Shown: positions 18,157 to 29,056, numbered from the stretch's first letter. The stretch: 64,000 nt of DNA from an uncultured Lachnospiraceae bacterium (GCA_949076555.1 CARUOB010000003.1:38063-102062); one strand, 5' to 3'. Translations and numbers: made by a program. Notes: generated from the letters alone by a model not told the origin.

Positions 18157-19659
18157 ATGGAGCATATGAACAATACTTTTAGGCATTGCCTGCAAAAAAA
18201 CAGCATAAATGCGTTGGCGTATCAGACGGTGGTTGACATGCTTGGCATCTGCATTGCTTTCTGCCTGTTTTTGAGTCTCTCTGTCTGTATTTATACGGAC
18301 GCCATGCCGTGCGTAAAAGCGGCGGAAACAGCGGTTGACGTGGAAACTGCGCCAAATTCTGAGGATGCCCAGACGGGGGACGGAATAGAGGAACTGCCGG
18401 AAGAGAAGCTGGTGGTTGTCATCGATCCCGGACACGGCGGCGATGAGGAGGGCGGCATGTACGACTCCTTCGTGGAGAAGGAAATGACCTTACTTACCGC
18501 CAAAGCCATGAAAGAAGAACTGGAAAAATATGAGGACGTTACGGTCTATCTGACAAGGGAGGACGACAGAAAGCTGTCCCTTGAGGAGCGGGTGGCGTAT
18601 GCCAAAGAGGTGCAGGCTGATTTTCTTTTCTGTCTTCATTATAATCTCTCACAGGATCACAACACACTTTTCGGGGCGGAATGCTGGGTGTCCGCTTTCG
18701 GGAGATATTACAGCGAAGGATATGCCTTTGCCGACATTGAGATCGAGGCGCTTGCGGATCTGGGTCTCTACTCAAGAGGTATCAAGACAAGGCTTGGGAA
18801 AAAGGGGACGGATTACTACGGCATCATACGGCATGCCGTGGAACAGGATCTAACCTGCGTGCTGATCGAGCACTGCCACATGGATCACGAAAACGACCGC
18901 CCTTTCTGCGAGGGAAGAGAGCAGTGGGAGGCGTTTGGCAGACTGGATGCGGAATCCGCCGCCAAATATTTTCGTCTGAAATCTGAAATTCTCGGTGTAG
19001 ATTACAGCGATTTTCCGGTTTTGGATGTTCCGATTCCGTCAGGCGTCATGAAGCCCGACACAACCGAACCGGACATTTGCATGATCGAGGTCACCGACCA
19101 GGAAATGGAGACCGGAAAGATCACGGTAGAGCTGTCCGCCGCAGATTATGACAGCGGGATGCTGTACTATGATTACAGCTATGACGGCGGAAATACCTAT
19201 TTCCCCCGGGCTGCATGGGGCGATAAGACGAAGGACACCATCTCTTTTACCATGCAGGTGCCGCCCCATATTGTGCCGCAGATCGTGGTGAGAGGCTATA
19301 ACGGATATGATCTGTATACGGAGAGTAATCTCGTCTCCCTTCCGTCCATGGATTATAAGACGCCAGAGGAGATCGCCGCAGAGCTGGCCGAACAGGAACG
19401 ACTCGCGGCGGCGGCCAAGGCCAGGACCGAAGAAGAGGCGAAACAAAATGCCGTCTCCACGGAAAATCAGGAGAAGCGGCATGCCCAATCGCACGAAGCG
19501 GAGGAACAAAAAGAGCCTACCATCAGTTATTTCCTGACAGTATGTCTGGTATGCACCCTTCTGGTGGTCAGCCTCGCCCTGTCCATGGCGATGATCCTGC
19601 GGGGCAGAAGACGTGGTAAGCGCAGAAAACGGCGCCGCCGGAGAAGAAAGCGAAGGTGA
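18157..19659 (+). CDS. N-acetylmuramoyl-L-alanine amidase with membrane anchors at both ends
   Basis: This 500-residue protein has an N-terminal hydrophobic segment (about 25-46; signal or anchor) and an Amidase_3 domain at about 84-275. It has the zinc ligands H93 (VIDPGHGG), a Glu near 107 and H161 (LHYN), plus the catalytic Glu in LIEHCHM (about 238). It should cleave the amide between MurNAc and L-Ala in peptidoglycan. About 290-400 form an Ig-like or beta-rich region, then an Ala/Glu-rich linker. A second membrane helix (about 458-480) is followed by a 19-residue tail made only of Arg, Lys and Gly. No LPxTG motif is visible. The neighbouring ylbJ suggests a spore or cell-wall context, but that is weak evidence. 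Confidence 0.88.
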   Translation: MEHMNNTFRHCLQKNSINALAYQTVVDMLGICIAFCLFLSLSVCIYTDAMPCVKAAETAVDVETAPNSEDAQTGDGIEELPEEKLVVVIDPGHGGDEEGGMYDSFVEKEMTLLTAKAMKEELEKYEDVTVYLTREDDRKLSLEERVAYAKEVQADFLFCLHYNLSQDHNTLFGAECWVSAFGRYYSEGYAFADIEIEALADLGLYSRGIKTRLGKKGTDYYGIIRHAVEQDLTCVLIEHCHMDHENDRPFCEGREQWEAFGRLDAESAAKYFRLKSEILGVDYSDFPVLDVPIPSGVMKPDTTEPDICMIEVTDQEMETGKITVELSAADYDSGMLYYDYSYDGGNTYFPRAAWGDKTKDTISFTMQVPPHIVPQIVVRGYNGYDLYTESNLVSLPSMDYKTPEEIAAELAEQERLAAAAKARTEEEAKQNAVSTENQEKRHAQSHEAEEQKEPTISYFLTVCLVCTLLVVSLALSMAMILRGRRRGKRRKRRRRRRKRR

Positions 19660-19756
19660 ACCCTTGACAGCCGTCGATGCGCCAGGCGCCGGAGCAGGCA
19701 AAAGCTGCTATCACTGCCGGTAAGCGACAGTGTGAATATCCGCTGGCAATCCGATC

Positions 19757-20773
19757 TCAGAACGGCCGCCACAGCATATAAATCAGGGCGGTAATGGCTG
19801 TCTGCGCCAGTTTGTGCCACACATAGGCGCGGATGGACAGATCGGTGTTCCGGATCATACTGTACGTCTGCGCAATACAGGAGAAACCGCCGAAGGGCAG
19901 CATAACCAGCACGAGAAAGGGATGAAGCGGGCCGCAGCGCGCAATGCCGCCTGTAATTTCCAAAATACAGTAATAGGCGTTTAACAGTGTGCCTGGCAGG
20001 CGGGTAAAGGGGACGAAGAGGATATTCAAAAGGTTAAAAAACACCATATAGCCGCCTAGCTTCGCGATTCCGATCAGCCCCGATAGAACGGCGTTGTCCG
20101 TGGCCTCCAGCAGACCTGTCGCCTGCGGCATTTGCGAGGACAGCTCTGTTATCGGAACAGTCAATTTAACTGACTCAGTCAGTCGACTTTTTCCTGGCAG
20201 AAACAGCCTATCAAAGATACGGAAGAGAGGCTGAAAAAGCTGAGGTATCCTCATAACGAACAGGCCGTAGACGAGCGGGACGCCGTACATGACAAGAAAG
20301 GGCGCAAGAGGCATTTCCAGTGAGAGCGTGCTCACCACAAAACTCAGAAAATAGATGGGACCGATATTGTTGCAAAAAGCTAACAGCCGGTTTCCCTCTT
20401 TGACGGAAAGCCGCCCTGTCCGGCAAAGCTCCCCGGCAATCCGCGCGCCCATGGGAAAACCGCATAAGAATCCCATAAGCAACGTGTAGGAACCGTTTGG
20501 CGTCGTGCCGTAAAAGAAGCGCATCACGGGGTGAAACAGGCGCACAAAGCCTTCCGTCAGATTCATGTTGATCAGGATTCCCGACAGTATCATAAAAGGA
20601 AGAAGTGTCGGTATCATTTTCTCAAACCACAGGCGCAGTCCTGTAAACGCATACTGCAGGGACAGCGCCGGATAGCGCAGCAGAAGATAAATCAGGTAAA
20701 CGCCGATGGCCGTGTAGAGCATCCGCACAAAGCCAATCCATAGACCGTTTTTCGTATTCCGGGTATAAGCCAT
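19757..20773 (-). CDS. ylbJ: Sporulation integral membrane protein YlbJ-like
   Basis: This 338-residue protein has about eight membrane helices with two Gate (nucleoside-recognition-like) repeats: MIPTLLPFMILSGI, and the conserved GFLCGFPMGARIAGEL loop. In B. subtilis YlbJ is a sporulation membrane protein needed for spore quality; its transported substrate is not known. I start at 20773 (MAYTRNT) because GGAGACGG lies seven bases before it. The frame runs on to 20926, but that extension would carry an out-of-place second hydrophobic leader. Location near coaD fits the usual neighbourhood. Confidence 0.85.
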   Translation of the reverse strand: MAYTRNTKNGLWIGFVRMLYTAIGVYLIYLLLRYPALSLQYAFTGLRLWFEKMIPTLLPFMILSGILINMNLTEGFVRLFHPVMRFFYGTTPNGSYTLLMGFLCGFPMGARIAGELCRTGRLSVKEGNRLLAFCNNIGPIYFLSFVVSTLSLEMPLAPFLVMYGVPLVYGLFVMRIPQLFQPLFRIFDRLFLPGKSRLTESVKLTVPITELSSQMPQATGLLEATDNAVLSGLIGIAKLGGYMVFFNLLNILFVPFTRLPGTLLNAYYCILEITGGIARCGPLHPFLVLVMLPFGGFSCIAQTYSMIRNTDLSIRAYVWHKLAQTAITALIYMLWRPF

Positions 20774-20926
20774 AACGCCGTCTCCATTCTTGAGCGTCTT
20801 TTGCATGGTTTGCCGGAACATGGCGTATCGGCAGACCGCGTGCTGAGATTTATTTTTACATATATATTCCGGCAAAGCCTGCCGGCATGACAAAAACAAA
20901 AGAAACAGAAGGGAAGAAAAGTACAC

Positions 20927-21580
20927 ATGATAGAAGCGGTTATTTTTGATCTGGACGGCTCCATGGTGGATTCCATGTGGGTCTGGCGCTCCATAGACAT
21001 AGAATATCTCGGGAGATTCGGGATTCCTCTGCCGGAAAATCTGCAGGCCTGTATCGAGGGTATGAGTTTTTCAGAGACTGCGGCCTATTTTAAGGAACGT
21101 TTTGAACTGCCTGATGATCTTGCATCCATTAAGGCGGACTGGAACCGGATGGCACGGGATAAATATGCCCACGAAGTGCCCGTAAAGGAGGGTGTCAGAG
21201 AACTTCTTTCCTACTGCCAGGAACACGGCATCAAAGCCGGGATCGCCACCAGCAATTCCAGAGAACTGGTGGAAACGGTGGTGCGGTCACATCAGTTGGA
21301 ATCCTGCTTTGGCTGTATCATGACGGCCTGCGAGGTGGAGAAGGGGAAGCCTGCGCCGGATATCTATCTGGCCGTGGCAAAGGCGCTCGCCGTTTCACCG
21401 AAAAACTGTCTTGTGTTCGAGGATATCATACCGGGCATTCAGGCGGGAAAGGCGGCCGGGATGCAGGTTTGCGCCGTCTATGATAAGTATTCCGAATATC
21501 AGGATACGGAGAAACACCGGCTGGCAGACCATTATACCTATAATTTCCGGGAATTGATAGAAAAAGGTGTGCTTGCATAG
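20927..21580 (+). CDS. HAD-superfamily phosphatase/phosphomutase-like
   Basis: This 217-residue HAD hydrolase has motif I FDLDGSMVDS, motif II IATSNS, the motif III lysine near KGKPAPDIY, and motif IV VFEDIIPGIQAGKAAG. The cap domain is of the beta-phosphoglucomutase/GS type. Asp in motif I should form the phospho-aspartate. The substrate cannot be read from the sequence: sugar phosphatase, beta-phosphoglucomutase and phosphoglycolate phosphatase are all possible. It starts divergently from ylbJ and precedes the YgiQ gene by 90 bases. Confidence 0.85.
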   Translation: MIEAVIFDLDGSMVDSMWVWRSIDIEYLGRFGIPLPENLQACIEGMSFSETAAYFKERFELPDDLASIKADWNRMARDKYAHEVPVKEGVRELLSYCQEHGIKAGIATSNSRELVETVVRSHQLESCFGCIMTACEVEKGKPAPDIYLAVAKALAVSPKNCLVFEDIIPGIQAGKAAGMQVCAVYDKYSEYQDTEKHRLADHYTYNFRELIEKGVLA

Positions 21581-21670
21581 AGCGGATGATTCCGATTGCG
21601 GATACAAGTATCGTCACCACCGTTACAGTGCTGTTTGGCTGTCCGGGGAGGAAAAGAAACGGAGGAAAAC

Positions 21671-23644
21671 ATGGCATTTTTACCGATTACGAAAAAAGAA
21701 ATGGAAGAGCAGGGCATAGAGCAGCTTGATTTTGTCTATGTGATCGGGGATGCCTATGTGGATCACCCTTCCTTTGGCCATGCCATTATCAGCCGGGTTT
21801 TGGAGTCACACGGTTACCGTGTGGGTATCATCTCCCAGCCGGATTGGAAGGACGAACGAAGCATAACGGCTCTGGGAAGGCCAAGGCTTGCCTTCCTTGT
21901 CACCGGAGGCAACATGGATTCCATGGTGAACCACTATTTTGTCTCAGGAAAACACAGGCCGACAGACGCCTATACCCCGGGCGGCGAGCCATATAAAAGG
22001 CCGGATCACGCCACCGTGGTTTACGGCAATCTGATCCGCCGTGTCTATAAGGATGTGCCAGTGATTATCGGCGGTATCGAGGCCAGCCTCAGGCGTATGG
22101 CCCATTACGATTACTGGTCGGACAGCTTCAAACGCTCGATTCTTCTGGACAGTCAGGCAGACCTGATTTCCTACGGTATGGGAGAAAAGTCCATTGTGGA
22201 GATCGCGGAGGCTTTGGACAGCGGCATCGCGGTGAAAGATATTACTTTTATTCCGGGAACCGTCTACAAGACGAAGGAAACCGGCGGCATTTACGACGCG
22301 GTAGAGCTGCAGACCTATGAGGAAATGAAGGCCCGGCCGGAAGCCTATGCCAAAAGTTTTCAGACCCAGTACAGCAATACCGATCCCTTTACCGGAAAAA
22401 CACTGGTTGAAGCCTATCCCAACGGCGTTTATGTGGTGCAGAATCCGCCCCAGCCGCCGCTCACGACAGAAGAAATGGATGCCGTTTATGATCTGCCCTA
22501 TATGCGCACCTACCATCCCTCCTACGAGAAGGCGGGAGGCGTGCCCGCGATCTCCGAGATCAAGTTTTCCCTTGTCAGCAACAGAGGGTGTTTCGGCGGG
22601 TGCAATTTCTGTGCCCTCACCTTTCATCAAGGCAGGACGGTACAGGTCAGAAGCCATGCCTCCATTCTGCGGGAAGCCGAGTTGATGATACAAGAACCGG
22701 ATTTCAAGGGATATATCCACGACGTGGGCGGCCCTACTGCCAATTTCCGCCATCCTTCCTGCCAGAAGCAGATGTCGCAGGGCGTCTGCAAAAACAGGCA
22801 GTGTCTTTTCCCGAAACCATGCCCCAATCTGGAGGCGGATCATGCCGACTATCTGGCGCTGCTTCGAAAACTGCGTGCGCTGCCCGGCGTAAAGAAAGTC
22901 TTTATCCGGTCCGGCATTCGTTTCGATTATCTGATGGCCGACCCGGATGACACCTTCTTCAGAGAGCTGGTGGAGCATCATGTCAGCGGCCAGCTCAAGG
23001 TGGCCCCGGAACATATTTCCGATCAGGTTTTGCAGTATCTCGGAAAGCCTCGGAAGGAAGTCTACGAAAAGTTTGTGAAAAAATATACGATGTTGAACGA
23101 ACAGCTTGGAAAGAAGCAGTTCCTAGTGCCGTATCTCATGTCCTCCCATCCCGGCTCCACACTGAAAGAGGCCATCGAGCTTGCGGTGTATTTGCGGGAT
23201 CTGGGGTATATGCCGGAGCAGGTGCAGGATTTTTATCCGACGCCGTCCACGGTGTCTACGGTCATGTACTATACAGGCATTGATCCGCGGGACGGCAAGA
23301 AGGTGTATGTCTGCCGCAATCCCCATGAAAAGGCGATGCAGCGGGCGTTGATCCAGTATCGGAATCCCAACAACTATGAGCTGGTCAGGGAGGCGCTCAT
23401 AAAGGGCGGAAGAGAAGACCTGATCGGCTTTGATAAAAAGTGTCTGATCCGGCCAAGAAAGATGGGAAGTGAGAACGCCAAATCCCACGGAAAGCAGGAG
23501 AGTGGGAAGCGTGAGGGCGGCGTGCCCCAAAAATCCCAGAGAGCAGGCGGTGGCCATACGCGTTTTGACGACCGGAAGAACCGCGCAGAATCCAGTACGC
23601 GAAAGAAAAAGACAATCCGCAATGTACATAAGAAGAAAAAATAA
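21671..23644 (+). CDS. YgiQ-family radical SAM protein
   Basis: This 657-residue protein has the YgiQ N-terminal domain, then a radical SAM core with the cluster motif [10 protein letters not shown] (CxxxCxxC) at about residue 307. The C-terminal tail of about 60 residues is Lys/Arg-rich and low in complexity. Such proteins bind a [4Fe-4S] cluster and SAM; the reaction of this family is not established. GGAGG at 21661-21665 fixes the start at 21671; the frame extends to 21596 without support. A strong terminator follows. Confidence 0.92.
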   Translation: MAFLPITKKEMEEQGIEQLDFVYVIGDAYVDHPSFGHAIISRVLESHGYRVGIISQPDWKDERSITALGRPRLAFLVTGGNMDSMVNHYFVSGKHRPTDAYTPGGEPYKRPDHATVVYGNLIRRVYKDVPVIIGGIEASLRRMAHYDYWSDSFKRSILLDSQADLISYGMGEKSIVEIAEALDSGIAVKDITFIPGTVYKTKETGGIYDAVELQTYEEMKARPEAYAKSFQTQYSNTDPFTGKTLVEAYPNGVYVVQNPPQPPLTTEEMDAVYDLPYMRTYHPSYEKAGGVPAISEIKFSLVSNRGCFGGCNFCALTFHQGRTVQVRSHASILREAELMIQEPDFKGYIHDVGGPTANFRHPSCQKQMSQGVCKNRQCLFPKPCPNLEADHADYLALLRKLRALPGVKKVFIRSGIRFDYLMADPDDTFFRELVEHHVSGQLKVAPEHISDQVLQYLGKPRKEVYEKFVKKYTMLNEQLGKKQFLVPYLMSSHPGSTLKEAIELAVYLRDLGYMPEQVQDFYPTPSTVSTVMYYTGIDPRDGKKVYVCRNPHEKAMQRALIQYRNPNNYELVREALIKGGREDLIGFDKKCLIRPRKMGSENAKSHGKQESGKREGGVPQKSQRAGGGHTRFDDRKNRAESSTRKKKTIRNVHKKKK

Positions 23645-23651
23645 CGCAAAG

Positions 23652-23688
23652 AAAGTCCCGCAGATTGAAACCATCCGCGGGACTTTTT
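23652..23688 (+). terminator. Terminator after the YgiQ gene
   Basis: The 10-bp stem AAAGTCCCGC/GCGGGACTTT is followed by TTT. Confidence 0.9.
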
Positions 23689-23721
23689 AAAGTTAGCAGT
23701 ATACTACGGCATTGCATTTAG

Positions 23722-23767
23722 AGAGAATGCTTCGCATTCTCTGAATCGTCGCTGCCAGGCGACGATT
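23722..23767. repeat. Tandem hairpins, member of a dispersed GAGAATGC family
   Basis: Hairpin one is AGAGAATGC-TTC-GCATTCTCT (23722-23742); hairpin two is AATCGTCG/CGACGATT (23744-23767). They sit right after the glgD stop, read on the minus strand. No T-run follows on either strand. Nearly the same two-hairpin arrangement recurs at 61653-61697, and the single hairpin recurs at 33755-33780. Confidence 0.6.
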
Positions 23768-23769
23768 TG

Positions 23770-24912
23770 TTAAACTGTCTGTCCTTTCGAGATATAAACC
23801 GGGAAGGTATCGGTTCCCTTCATTTCCTTACCTGCTGAAATTTTGACATCTTTGTCCGTAATGAGGTATTCAATGTCAGCGCCGGATTCAACCACGGTGT
23901 CCTGCATCAGAATACAGTTTTTCACGGTCGCTCCCTTCGCGATTTTGACACCGCGGAAGATCACGCTGTTTTCCACGTCCCCTTCTATGATACAGCCGGA
24001 AGCAACCATCACGTTCTGTACCTTAGAGCCGTTGATATAGTGGGTCGGATTATCCCCTCTGATCTTTGTGTGAACGGGAGAGCCGGAGAAGAGCGCGTCC
24101 AGATTATAATCATCCAAAAGCTTCATGTTCTCGTCAAAATAGCTCTTCATATCTGAGATAAATCCTACATATCCGGTATATTTATAACCTTTTACATTCA
24201 GCCTGTTGATCTGCGGCATCAGCACATCGCGCATAAAAAATTCCTGTCCGCGAAGCAAAGCGTTATCCACGATCTCCACCAGAAGCTCTCTGTTGATGAT
24301 GAAAATATTCATGGCGAGATTCTTGACGCCTTCCTCCTTGGAATTGATATAGATCTTTTTAAGGCGGTCACCTTCCAGATCGAACGTATAATAAAAACTT
24401 CTGCCGTCATTCTTGGCGTTCATAAATCCGCGCGGAATCGGCTGTTCACAGTATGCGAGCGTCATATCGGCCTCGGTCTCGATATGGGTCTGCAGCATGG
24501 CGTGGAAGTCAAAATTCACCACCATATTGGTGTCTGACATAATGATATATTTTTCTTTGGCATCCCGCAGGAAGTCAAGGATATTTGCCAGCGCGCTTGC
24601 CCGCCCCACATAAGGCTTCGCCTCTTTTTCCGCGAAGGGAGGGAAAATATGTAAGCCGCCGTTTTTCCGCACGAGATCCCACTCACGGCCGGAGCCGAGA
24701 TGATCCATCAGGGAGTGATAATTCTTGTTTACGATCACGGAAATGTTTCCGATGCCGGAATGTGTCATGCCGGATAAAATAAAGTCAATGATGCGATAAC
24801 GGCTGGCAAAGGGAATGGAAGCCATCAAACGCACATTTACCAGCTCAGGCACCAGCGCGTCGTAACTGTTTGGGAAAATGATCCCGAGTGCACTTGTATT
24901 TGATTTTACCAT
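23770..24912 (-). CDS. glgD: Glucose-1-phosphate adenylyltransferase, GlgD subunit
   Basis: This 380-residue nucleotidyltransferase-fold protein has a C-terminal left-handed beta-helix. Unlike GlgC, its N-terminus reads [17 protein letters not shown] and lacks the GGxGxRL pyrophosphate-binding loop, as expected for the regulatory GlgD subunit of Firmicutes. It works with GlgC to make ADP-glucose for glycogen. Its ATG overlaps the end of glgC (ATGGTAA), so the two are translationally coupled. Confidence 0.94.
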   Translation of the reverse strand: MVKSNTSALGIIFPNSYDALVPELVNVRLMASIPFASRYRIIDFILSGMTHSGIGNISVIVNKNYHSLMDHLGSGREWDLVRKNGGLHIFPPFAEKEAKPYVGRASALANILDFLRDAKEKYIIMSDTNMVVNFDFHAMLQTHIETEADMTLAYCEQPIPRGFMNAKNDGRSFYYTFDLEGDRLKKIYINSKEEGVKNLAMNIFIINRELLVEIVDNALLRGQEFFMRDVLMPQINRLNVKGYKYTGYVGFISDMKSYFDENMKLLDDYNLDALFSGSPVHTKIRGDNPTHYINGSKVQNVMVASGCIIEGDVENSVIFRGVKIAKGATVKNCILMQDTVVESGADIEYLITDKDVKISAGKEMKGTDTFPVYISKGQTV

Positions 24913-26114
24913 TGTTCTTCACCGCCTTTCATATCATTCTGCACGATCGCATTTGGCCCGACAACCGCATTCTCACCGATCGTAAGACCGGAGCCTACCG
25001 TTGCCACACCGTCCTCATCGCCGGAGGGCATTGCACCCACAACGGCGTTTTCACAGATCGTTACATTCTCTGCGACGATACAATGTTTTACCACCGCGCC
25101 GGATTTGATGGTCGTGCCGCCCATGATAACCGCATCCTCGACCACTGCGCCTGCTTCCACCTTCACGCCTGCAAAAAGGATGGAGTGCTTTACATTTCCC
25201 TTAATGCGGCAGCCGTCGGAAACCATCGTGTTTTCCACTTCCGCACCCGCGCTGATCTTGTGTCCCGTCATGCCGACGTTGCGGCTGTGAATCTTCCAGC
25301 TCTCATCGAACAGGTTGATGCCGCTGCTCTCGGCGTCCAACACCTCCATATTCGCTTCCCATAAAGAGTGGATCGTTCCCACGTCTTTCCAGTACCCGCT
25401 GAAATGGTAAGCGTACATCTGTCTGTTGTCGCGAAGCAGATTGGGGATAATGTTGTTTCCAAAGTCGTTTTCGGAATTTGGATCAGCCTCATCCTCCTCC
25501 AGATACTTTTTCAGGATATCCCAGTTAAAGATATAGATGCCCATGGAAGCAAGATTGGACTTCGGATTTTTCGGTTTCTCCTGGAACTCGGTGATCCTGT
25601 CGTTTTCATCCGCAACCATCAGACCGAAGCGGGGCGCTTCCTCCCACGGCACTTCCATGACGGCGACGCTGAACTCCGCGTTCTTTGCCTTGTGGAACTC
25701 CAGAAAATCACTGTAATCCTGTTTGCAGATCTGGTCGCCGGAAAGAATAATGACATATTTCGGATCATAGCGTTCAATAAAAGATATATTCTGGTAAATC
25801 GCGTTCGCGGTCCCCCTATACCAGTCAGAGCCGCCGGACTTCTGGTAGGGCGGCAGTACATGAACACCCCCGTATAGTCGGTCGAGATCCCACGGTTGTC
25901 CGTTGCCGATGTACTCATTCAGTACAAGAGGCTGATACTGGGTCAGGATGCCTACCGTATCAATGCCCGAATTGACGCAGTTAGACAGCGGAAAATCAAT
26001 AATGCGGTATTTGCCGCCGAATGGAACTGCCGGTTTTGCAAGCTTCTCCGTGAGCGTGTACAGTCGGGAACCCTGTCCGCCGGCAAGAAGCATTGCAATC
26101 ATTTCTTTTGCCAT
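24906..26114 (-). CDS. glgC: Glucose-1-phosphate adenylyltransferase, catalytic subunit
   Basis: This 402-residue enzyme has the catalytic loop [19 protein letters not shown], the [11 protein letters not shown] motif and a C-terminal beta-helix with hexapeptide repeats. It makes ADP-glucose from ATP and glucose-1-phosphate, the committed step of bacterial glycogen synthesis. AAGGAGG precedes the ATG on the minus strand. It is the first gene of the glgC-glgD pair; glgA is not in the window. The 232-base gap to the divergent SDR gene must hold both promoters, but I see no clear consensus there. Confidence 0.96.
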   Translation of the reverse strand: MAKEMIAMLLAGGQGSRLYTLTEKLAKPAVPFGGKYRIIDFPLSNCVNSGIDTVGILTQYQPLVLNEYIGNGQPWDLDRLYGGVHVLPPYQKSGGSDWYRGTANAIYQNISFIERYDPKYVIILSGDQICKQDYSDFLEFHKAKNAEFSVAVMEVPWEEAPRFGLMVADENDRITEFQEKPKNPKSNLASMGIYIFNWDILKKYLEEDEADPNSENDFGNNIIPNLLRDNRQMYAYHFSGYWKDVGTIHSLWEANMEVLDAESSGINLFDESWKIHSRNVGMTGHKISAGAEVENTMVSDGCRIKGNVKHSILFAGVKVEAGAVVEDAVIMGGTTIKSGAVVKHCIVAENVTICENAVVGAMPSGDEDGVATVGSGLTIGENAVVGPNAIVQNDMKGGEEQW

Positions 26115-26346
26115 ATTGCTTTCCTCCTTTTTACAATACTACTAAAATTATACAACACATTTACTAAAAATAATAGCTCATAATCACATCTTTTGTGAAA
26201 AAACAATAATATAATTTGTCCCGGGAACCTTCCTTTTCCGTCAAAAAGTAATTGTTTACGTGTGACAGATAAAAGTGGTACACTAAAATACAGGTTTACT
26301 ATCGGTCTGACATGCCATAAACAAGGAAACAGGAGAAGGGACGCAT

Positions 26347-27102
26347 ATGAATATTGCCATTATCACCGGCGCTTCTTCCGGAATGGGACGGGAGTTTGCC
26401 GTGCAGCTTGACAGATGCCTGGCTAAAACGGACGAAATCTGGCTTTTAGCCCGCAGCCGAGAGCCGCTTGACAAACTGGCGGATTCCCTGCGCATCAAAG
26501 CCCGTCCAATCGTGATTGACCTGACGGACGAAGCCGCGCTGAAACAGTTCGAGGAAGTGCTTGCCATACAGAACCCGAAGATCACCACATTGGTGAACTG
26601 TGCCGGTGTGGGCAGCCACAAACTTTTTGCCAGACAAAACAAAGAGGAAATCGACGCCATGATACAGCTAAACATTACGGCGTTAACCAGAATGACCATG
26701 ATTTGTCTTCCCTTTATGAAAAGCGGCAGTAAACTGATTCAGGTTTCCTCCGGGGCCGCCTTTGTCCCGCAGAGCGCCTTTGCCGTCTATGCCGCCTCCA
26801 AGGCTTATGTGTATTCCCTAAGCCGCGCGCTTGCACAGGAGCTTCGCGGGAAAGGGATCACGGTAACCGCCGTCTGTCCCGGCCCTGTCAACACGCCGTT
26901 TCTCGCCCATGCTTATGAGGACATGTCCGGATTTGGCGCGCTGAAAAAACTTACCATGGCAGAAACAGCCTGTGTGGTGAAAAAAGCGCTGGACGACTGT
27001 AAGATCGGAAAAAGCGTTTCCATCTGCGGCCTTCCTGTCAAACTGCTTTACCTGTCGACCCAGAGTGTGCAAAACATAATGATGAAGTGTTTCAGACCTT
27101 AG
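26347..27102 (+). CDS. Short-chain dehydrogenase/reductase
   Basis: This 251-residue classical SDR has the cofactor loop TGASSGMG, the strand-four motif VNCAGVG, a catalytic Ser in QVSSGAA, and the YAASK catalytic Tyr/Lys. Arg residues after strand two (LARSREP) suggest NADP(H). The substrate is unknown. Weak similarity in layout to DltE/SDR enzymes acting on lipids is not enough for a name. It is followed by an unknown membrane protein and an RluA-type synthase on the same strand. Confidence 0.88.
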   Translation: MNIAIITGASSGMGREFAVQLDRCLAKTDEIWLLARSREPLDKLADSLRIKARPIVIDLTDEAALKQFEEVLAIQNPKITTLVNCAGVGSHKLFARQNKEEIDAMIQLNITALTRMTMICLPFMKSGSKLIQVSSGAAFVPQSAFAVYAASKAYVYSLSRALAQELRGKGITVTAVCPGPVNTPFLAHAYEDMSGFGALKKLTMAETACVVKKALDDCKIGKSVSICGLPVKLLYLSTQSVQNIMMKCFRP

Positions 27103-27189
27103 GCGCAGACTGTCTGTCATAACCAATGAAAAGCAGCGATATTTTCACGCGTACCAACGCGGTAAACGACTCTGACAAGGGGGATTTCC

Positions 27190-27765
27190 ATGAAACATTT
27201 ACTTGTGCCGAAAGGCGATTTCGGTTATCTGCATAATCACAGAAAATATGCGGCGCTCCGCACCCTGATCTTTTTCCTGCTTTCCGGCGGGCTGTACGCC
27301 ATGGGCATTCTGACCACGGGAAGCAATAAAAATCTGCTTACCATAGTGGCCATTTTAGGCTGTCTGCCCGCCTGCAAGAGCGCAGTGAACTTCATTCTCT
27401 TTATGAAGGCAACGGGCTGCAGTGACGCGCTGCATAAAAAACTTATTTCCTATGATAACAGTGGCCTGACTGTCTTTTATGACATGTATTTTACTTCTTA
27501 TCAGAAAAATTACCCCGTAAGCCATATGGCGTTAAAGGGCAGTATGCTCTGCGGCATAACGGAAAATCCTTCCTGCGGCTGTAGAGAAGCGGAAAAACAT
27601 CTGGAACAGATGCTTGTACAGGAAGGCATTAAGAACGTGACGGTTAACATCTTTTCTCAGGAGGATAAATATCTTGACCGACTGAGTCGGTTGTTGGATA
27701 TGCGGGTGGACGATCACAAGGATAAAGAGGGCATTATCAATCTGTTGTACGCCGTTTCCATCTAA
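27190..27765 (+). CDS. Small membrane protein of unknown function
   Basis: This 191-residue protein has two membrane helices at about 22-44 and 50-72 and a cytoplasmic C-terminal domain of about 115 residues. That domain contains a Cys pair in NPSCGCREAE and ends in a leucine-rich helix. AAGGGGG precedes the ATG. I do not recognise the family. The tight spacing to the pseudouridine synthase gene suggests co-transcription. Confidence 0.75.
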   Translation: MKHLLVPKGDFGYLHNHRKYAALRTLIFFLLSGGLYAMGILTTGSNKNLLTIVAILGCLPACKSAVNFILFMKATGCSDALHKKLISYDNSGLTVFYDMYFTSYQKNYPVSHMALKGSMLCGITENPSCGCREAEKHLEQMLVQEGIKNVTVNIFSQEDKYLDRLSRLLDMRVDDHKDKEGIINLLYAVSI

Positions 27766-27842
27766 GCCACATTTCCCGTCCGTGTGCGGTATGTATCATG
27801 GATTCGGGCGGACGTGGCATTTCAAAAAGCAGGAGAGGCATG

Positions 27843-28979
27843 ATGTATCAGGCGATTATCACAGACAGGGAAGCCGGACAGCGGTTTGACAAGTATCTGC
27901 ACCGGATTCTGCCAAACGCGGGCAGCGGTTTCCTCTATAAAATGTTGCGAAAAAAGAATATCACCCTGAATGACAAAAAGTCGGACGGCAGCGAGAAGGT
28001 TGCCGCGGGAGACTGCGTTAAGATTTTTTTTGCACAGGAGACCTTGGATAAATTCAGGGGGAAAGTACAGGAACAGCCTTCCCACAAAAGCCACCCAAAC
28101 GGGCAGGGATTGAATCCGGAAGCAGACGCTTCTTTACAGGCAGGCACGACTAAGGATGTGTCTTTTGTCGATCCTTCATACCGCAAGGCTTACAAACAGT
28201 TTTCGGATATTCAGATTATCTATGAAAACGATCACATTTTGATCGCCGATAAACCGGCAGGCATCCTGTCACAGAAAGCGGCTAAGACCGATCTTTCCCT
28301 CAACGAGTGGCTGATCGGCTCCCTTCTGGAAAAGGGCGGGCTGTCCGAATCGGAGCTTAGTTTCTATAAACCCTCCGTCTGCAACCGTCTTGACCGCAAC
28401 ACAAGCGGTATGGTGCTCTGCGCCAAAACCCTTCAGGGGGCGCAGCTTCTAAGCAGGCTGTTAAAGGACAGAACCCTTCACAAATATTATAAGCTCTATG
28501 TAAAAGGGCATCTCACACAGGAGCAGCTAATCGAAGGGTATCTGGTCAAGGACGAAAAGAAAAATAAGGTGATGATCAAGCCTGTTTCCTGTCCAAAAGA
28601 TCATAACGGTGTCCCCGAAAAAGCTGCCGGAAAGCAGGACCAATCGGAGGATAAGAAGGCCGCTTATATTCAGACAAGATATAAACCGCTTAAAATAGAG
28701 AAGGATAAGACGCTGTTGGAGGTGGAGCTGATCACGGGAAAGCCGCATCAGATCCGGGCGCATCTGGCCAGCATCGGTCATCCCCTTTTGGGGGATTACA
28801 AGTACGGTGACAAGGTGTGGAACGAAAAATACAGCGGGCAGTTGGGCGTATCGTCACAGCTTTTACATGCCTACAAGGTGGTTTTCCCGCTCCTTGGCGA
28901 ACCCTTTGCGGATTTGAGTGAGCGTGTCTTTCTGTGCGAACCGCCGGAGATTTTCGAATGCGTCTCCCGTTTTCCCTAG
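27843..28979 (+). CDS. RluA-family pseudouridine synthase
   Basis: This 378-residue protein has an N-terminal S4 RNA-binding domain (about 1-75), a long variable insert, and a RluA catalytic domain with the catalytic Asp in NRLDRNTSGMVL. A further conserved block is KPHQIRAHLASIGHPLLGD. It converts uridine to pseudouridine in rRNA or tRNA; the exact site cannot be assigned. I chose ATG 27843, after AGGAGAGG at 27831-27838; an overlapping ATG at 27840 is too close to that site. A lysine-rich insert at about 255-285 (KAAGKQDQSEDKK) is unusual and may be disordered. Confidence 0.93.
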   Translation: MYQAIITDREAGQRFDKYLHRILPNAGSGFLYKMLRKKNITLNDKKSDGSEKVAAGDCVKIFFAQETLDKFRGKVQEQPSHKSHPNGQGLNPEADASLQAGTTKDVSFVDPSYRKAYKQFSDIQIIYENDHILIADKPAGILSQKAAKTDLSLNEWLIGSLLEKGGLSESELSFYKPSVCNRLDRNTSGMVLCAKTLQGAQLLSRLLKDRTLHKYYKLYVKGHLTQEQLIEGYLVKDEKKNKVMIKPVSCPKDHNGVPEKAAGKQDQSEDKKAAYIQTRYKPLKIEKDKTLLEVELITGKPHQIRAHLASIGHPLLGDYKYGDKVWNEKYSGQLGVSSQLLHAYKVVFPLLGEPFADLSERVFLCEPPEIFECVSRFP

Positions 28980-29056
28980 AATACGGGAGGGAAACCATAG
29001 CGCCATGTAAAAAAGTGAAGCAAACAGAAAAGCGCACAAAATCAGAACATTTGTTC

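Noticed and set aside
24888..25364. Plus-strand frames of 150-170 codons opposite glgC
   Set aside because: They lack ribosome sites and domains and lie fully antisense to glgC.
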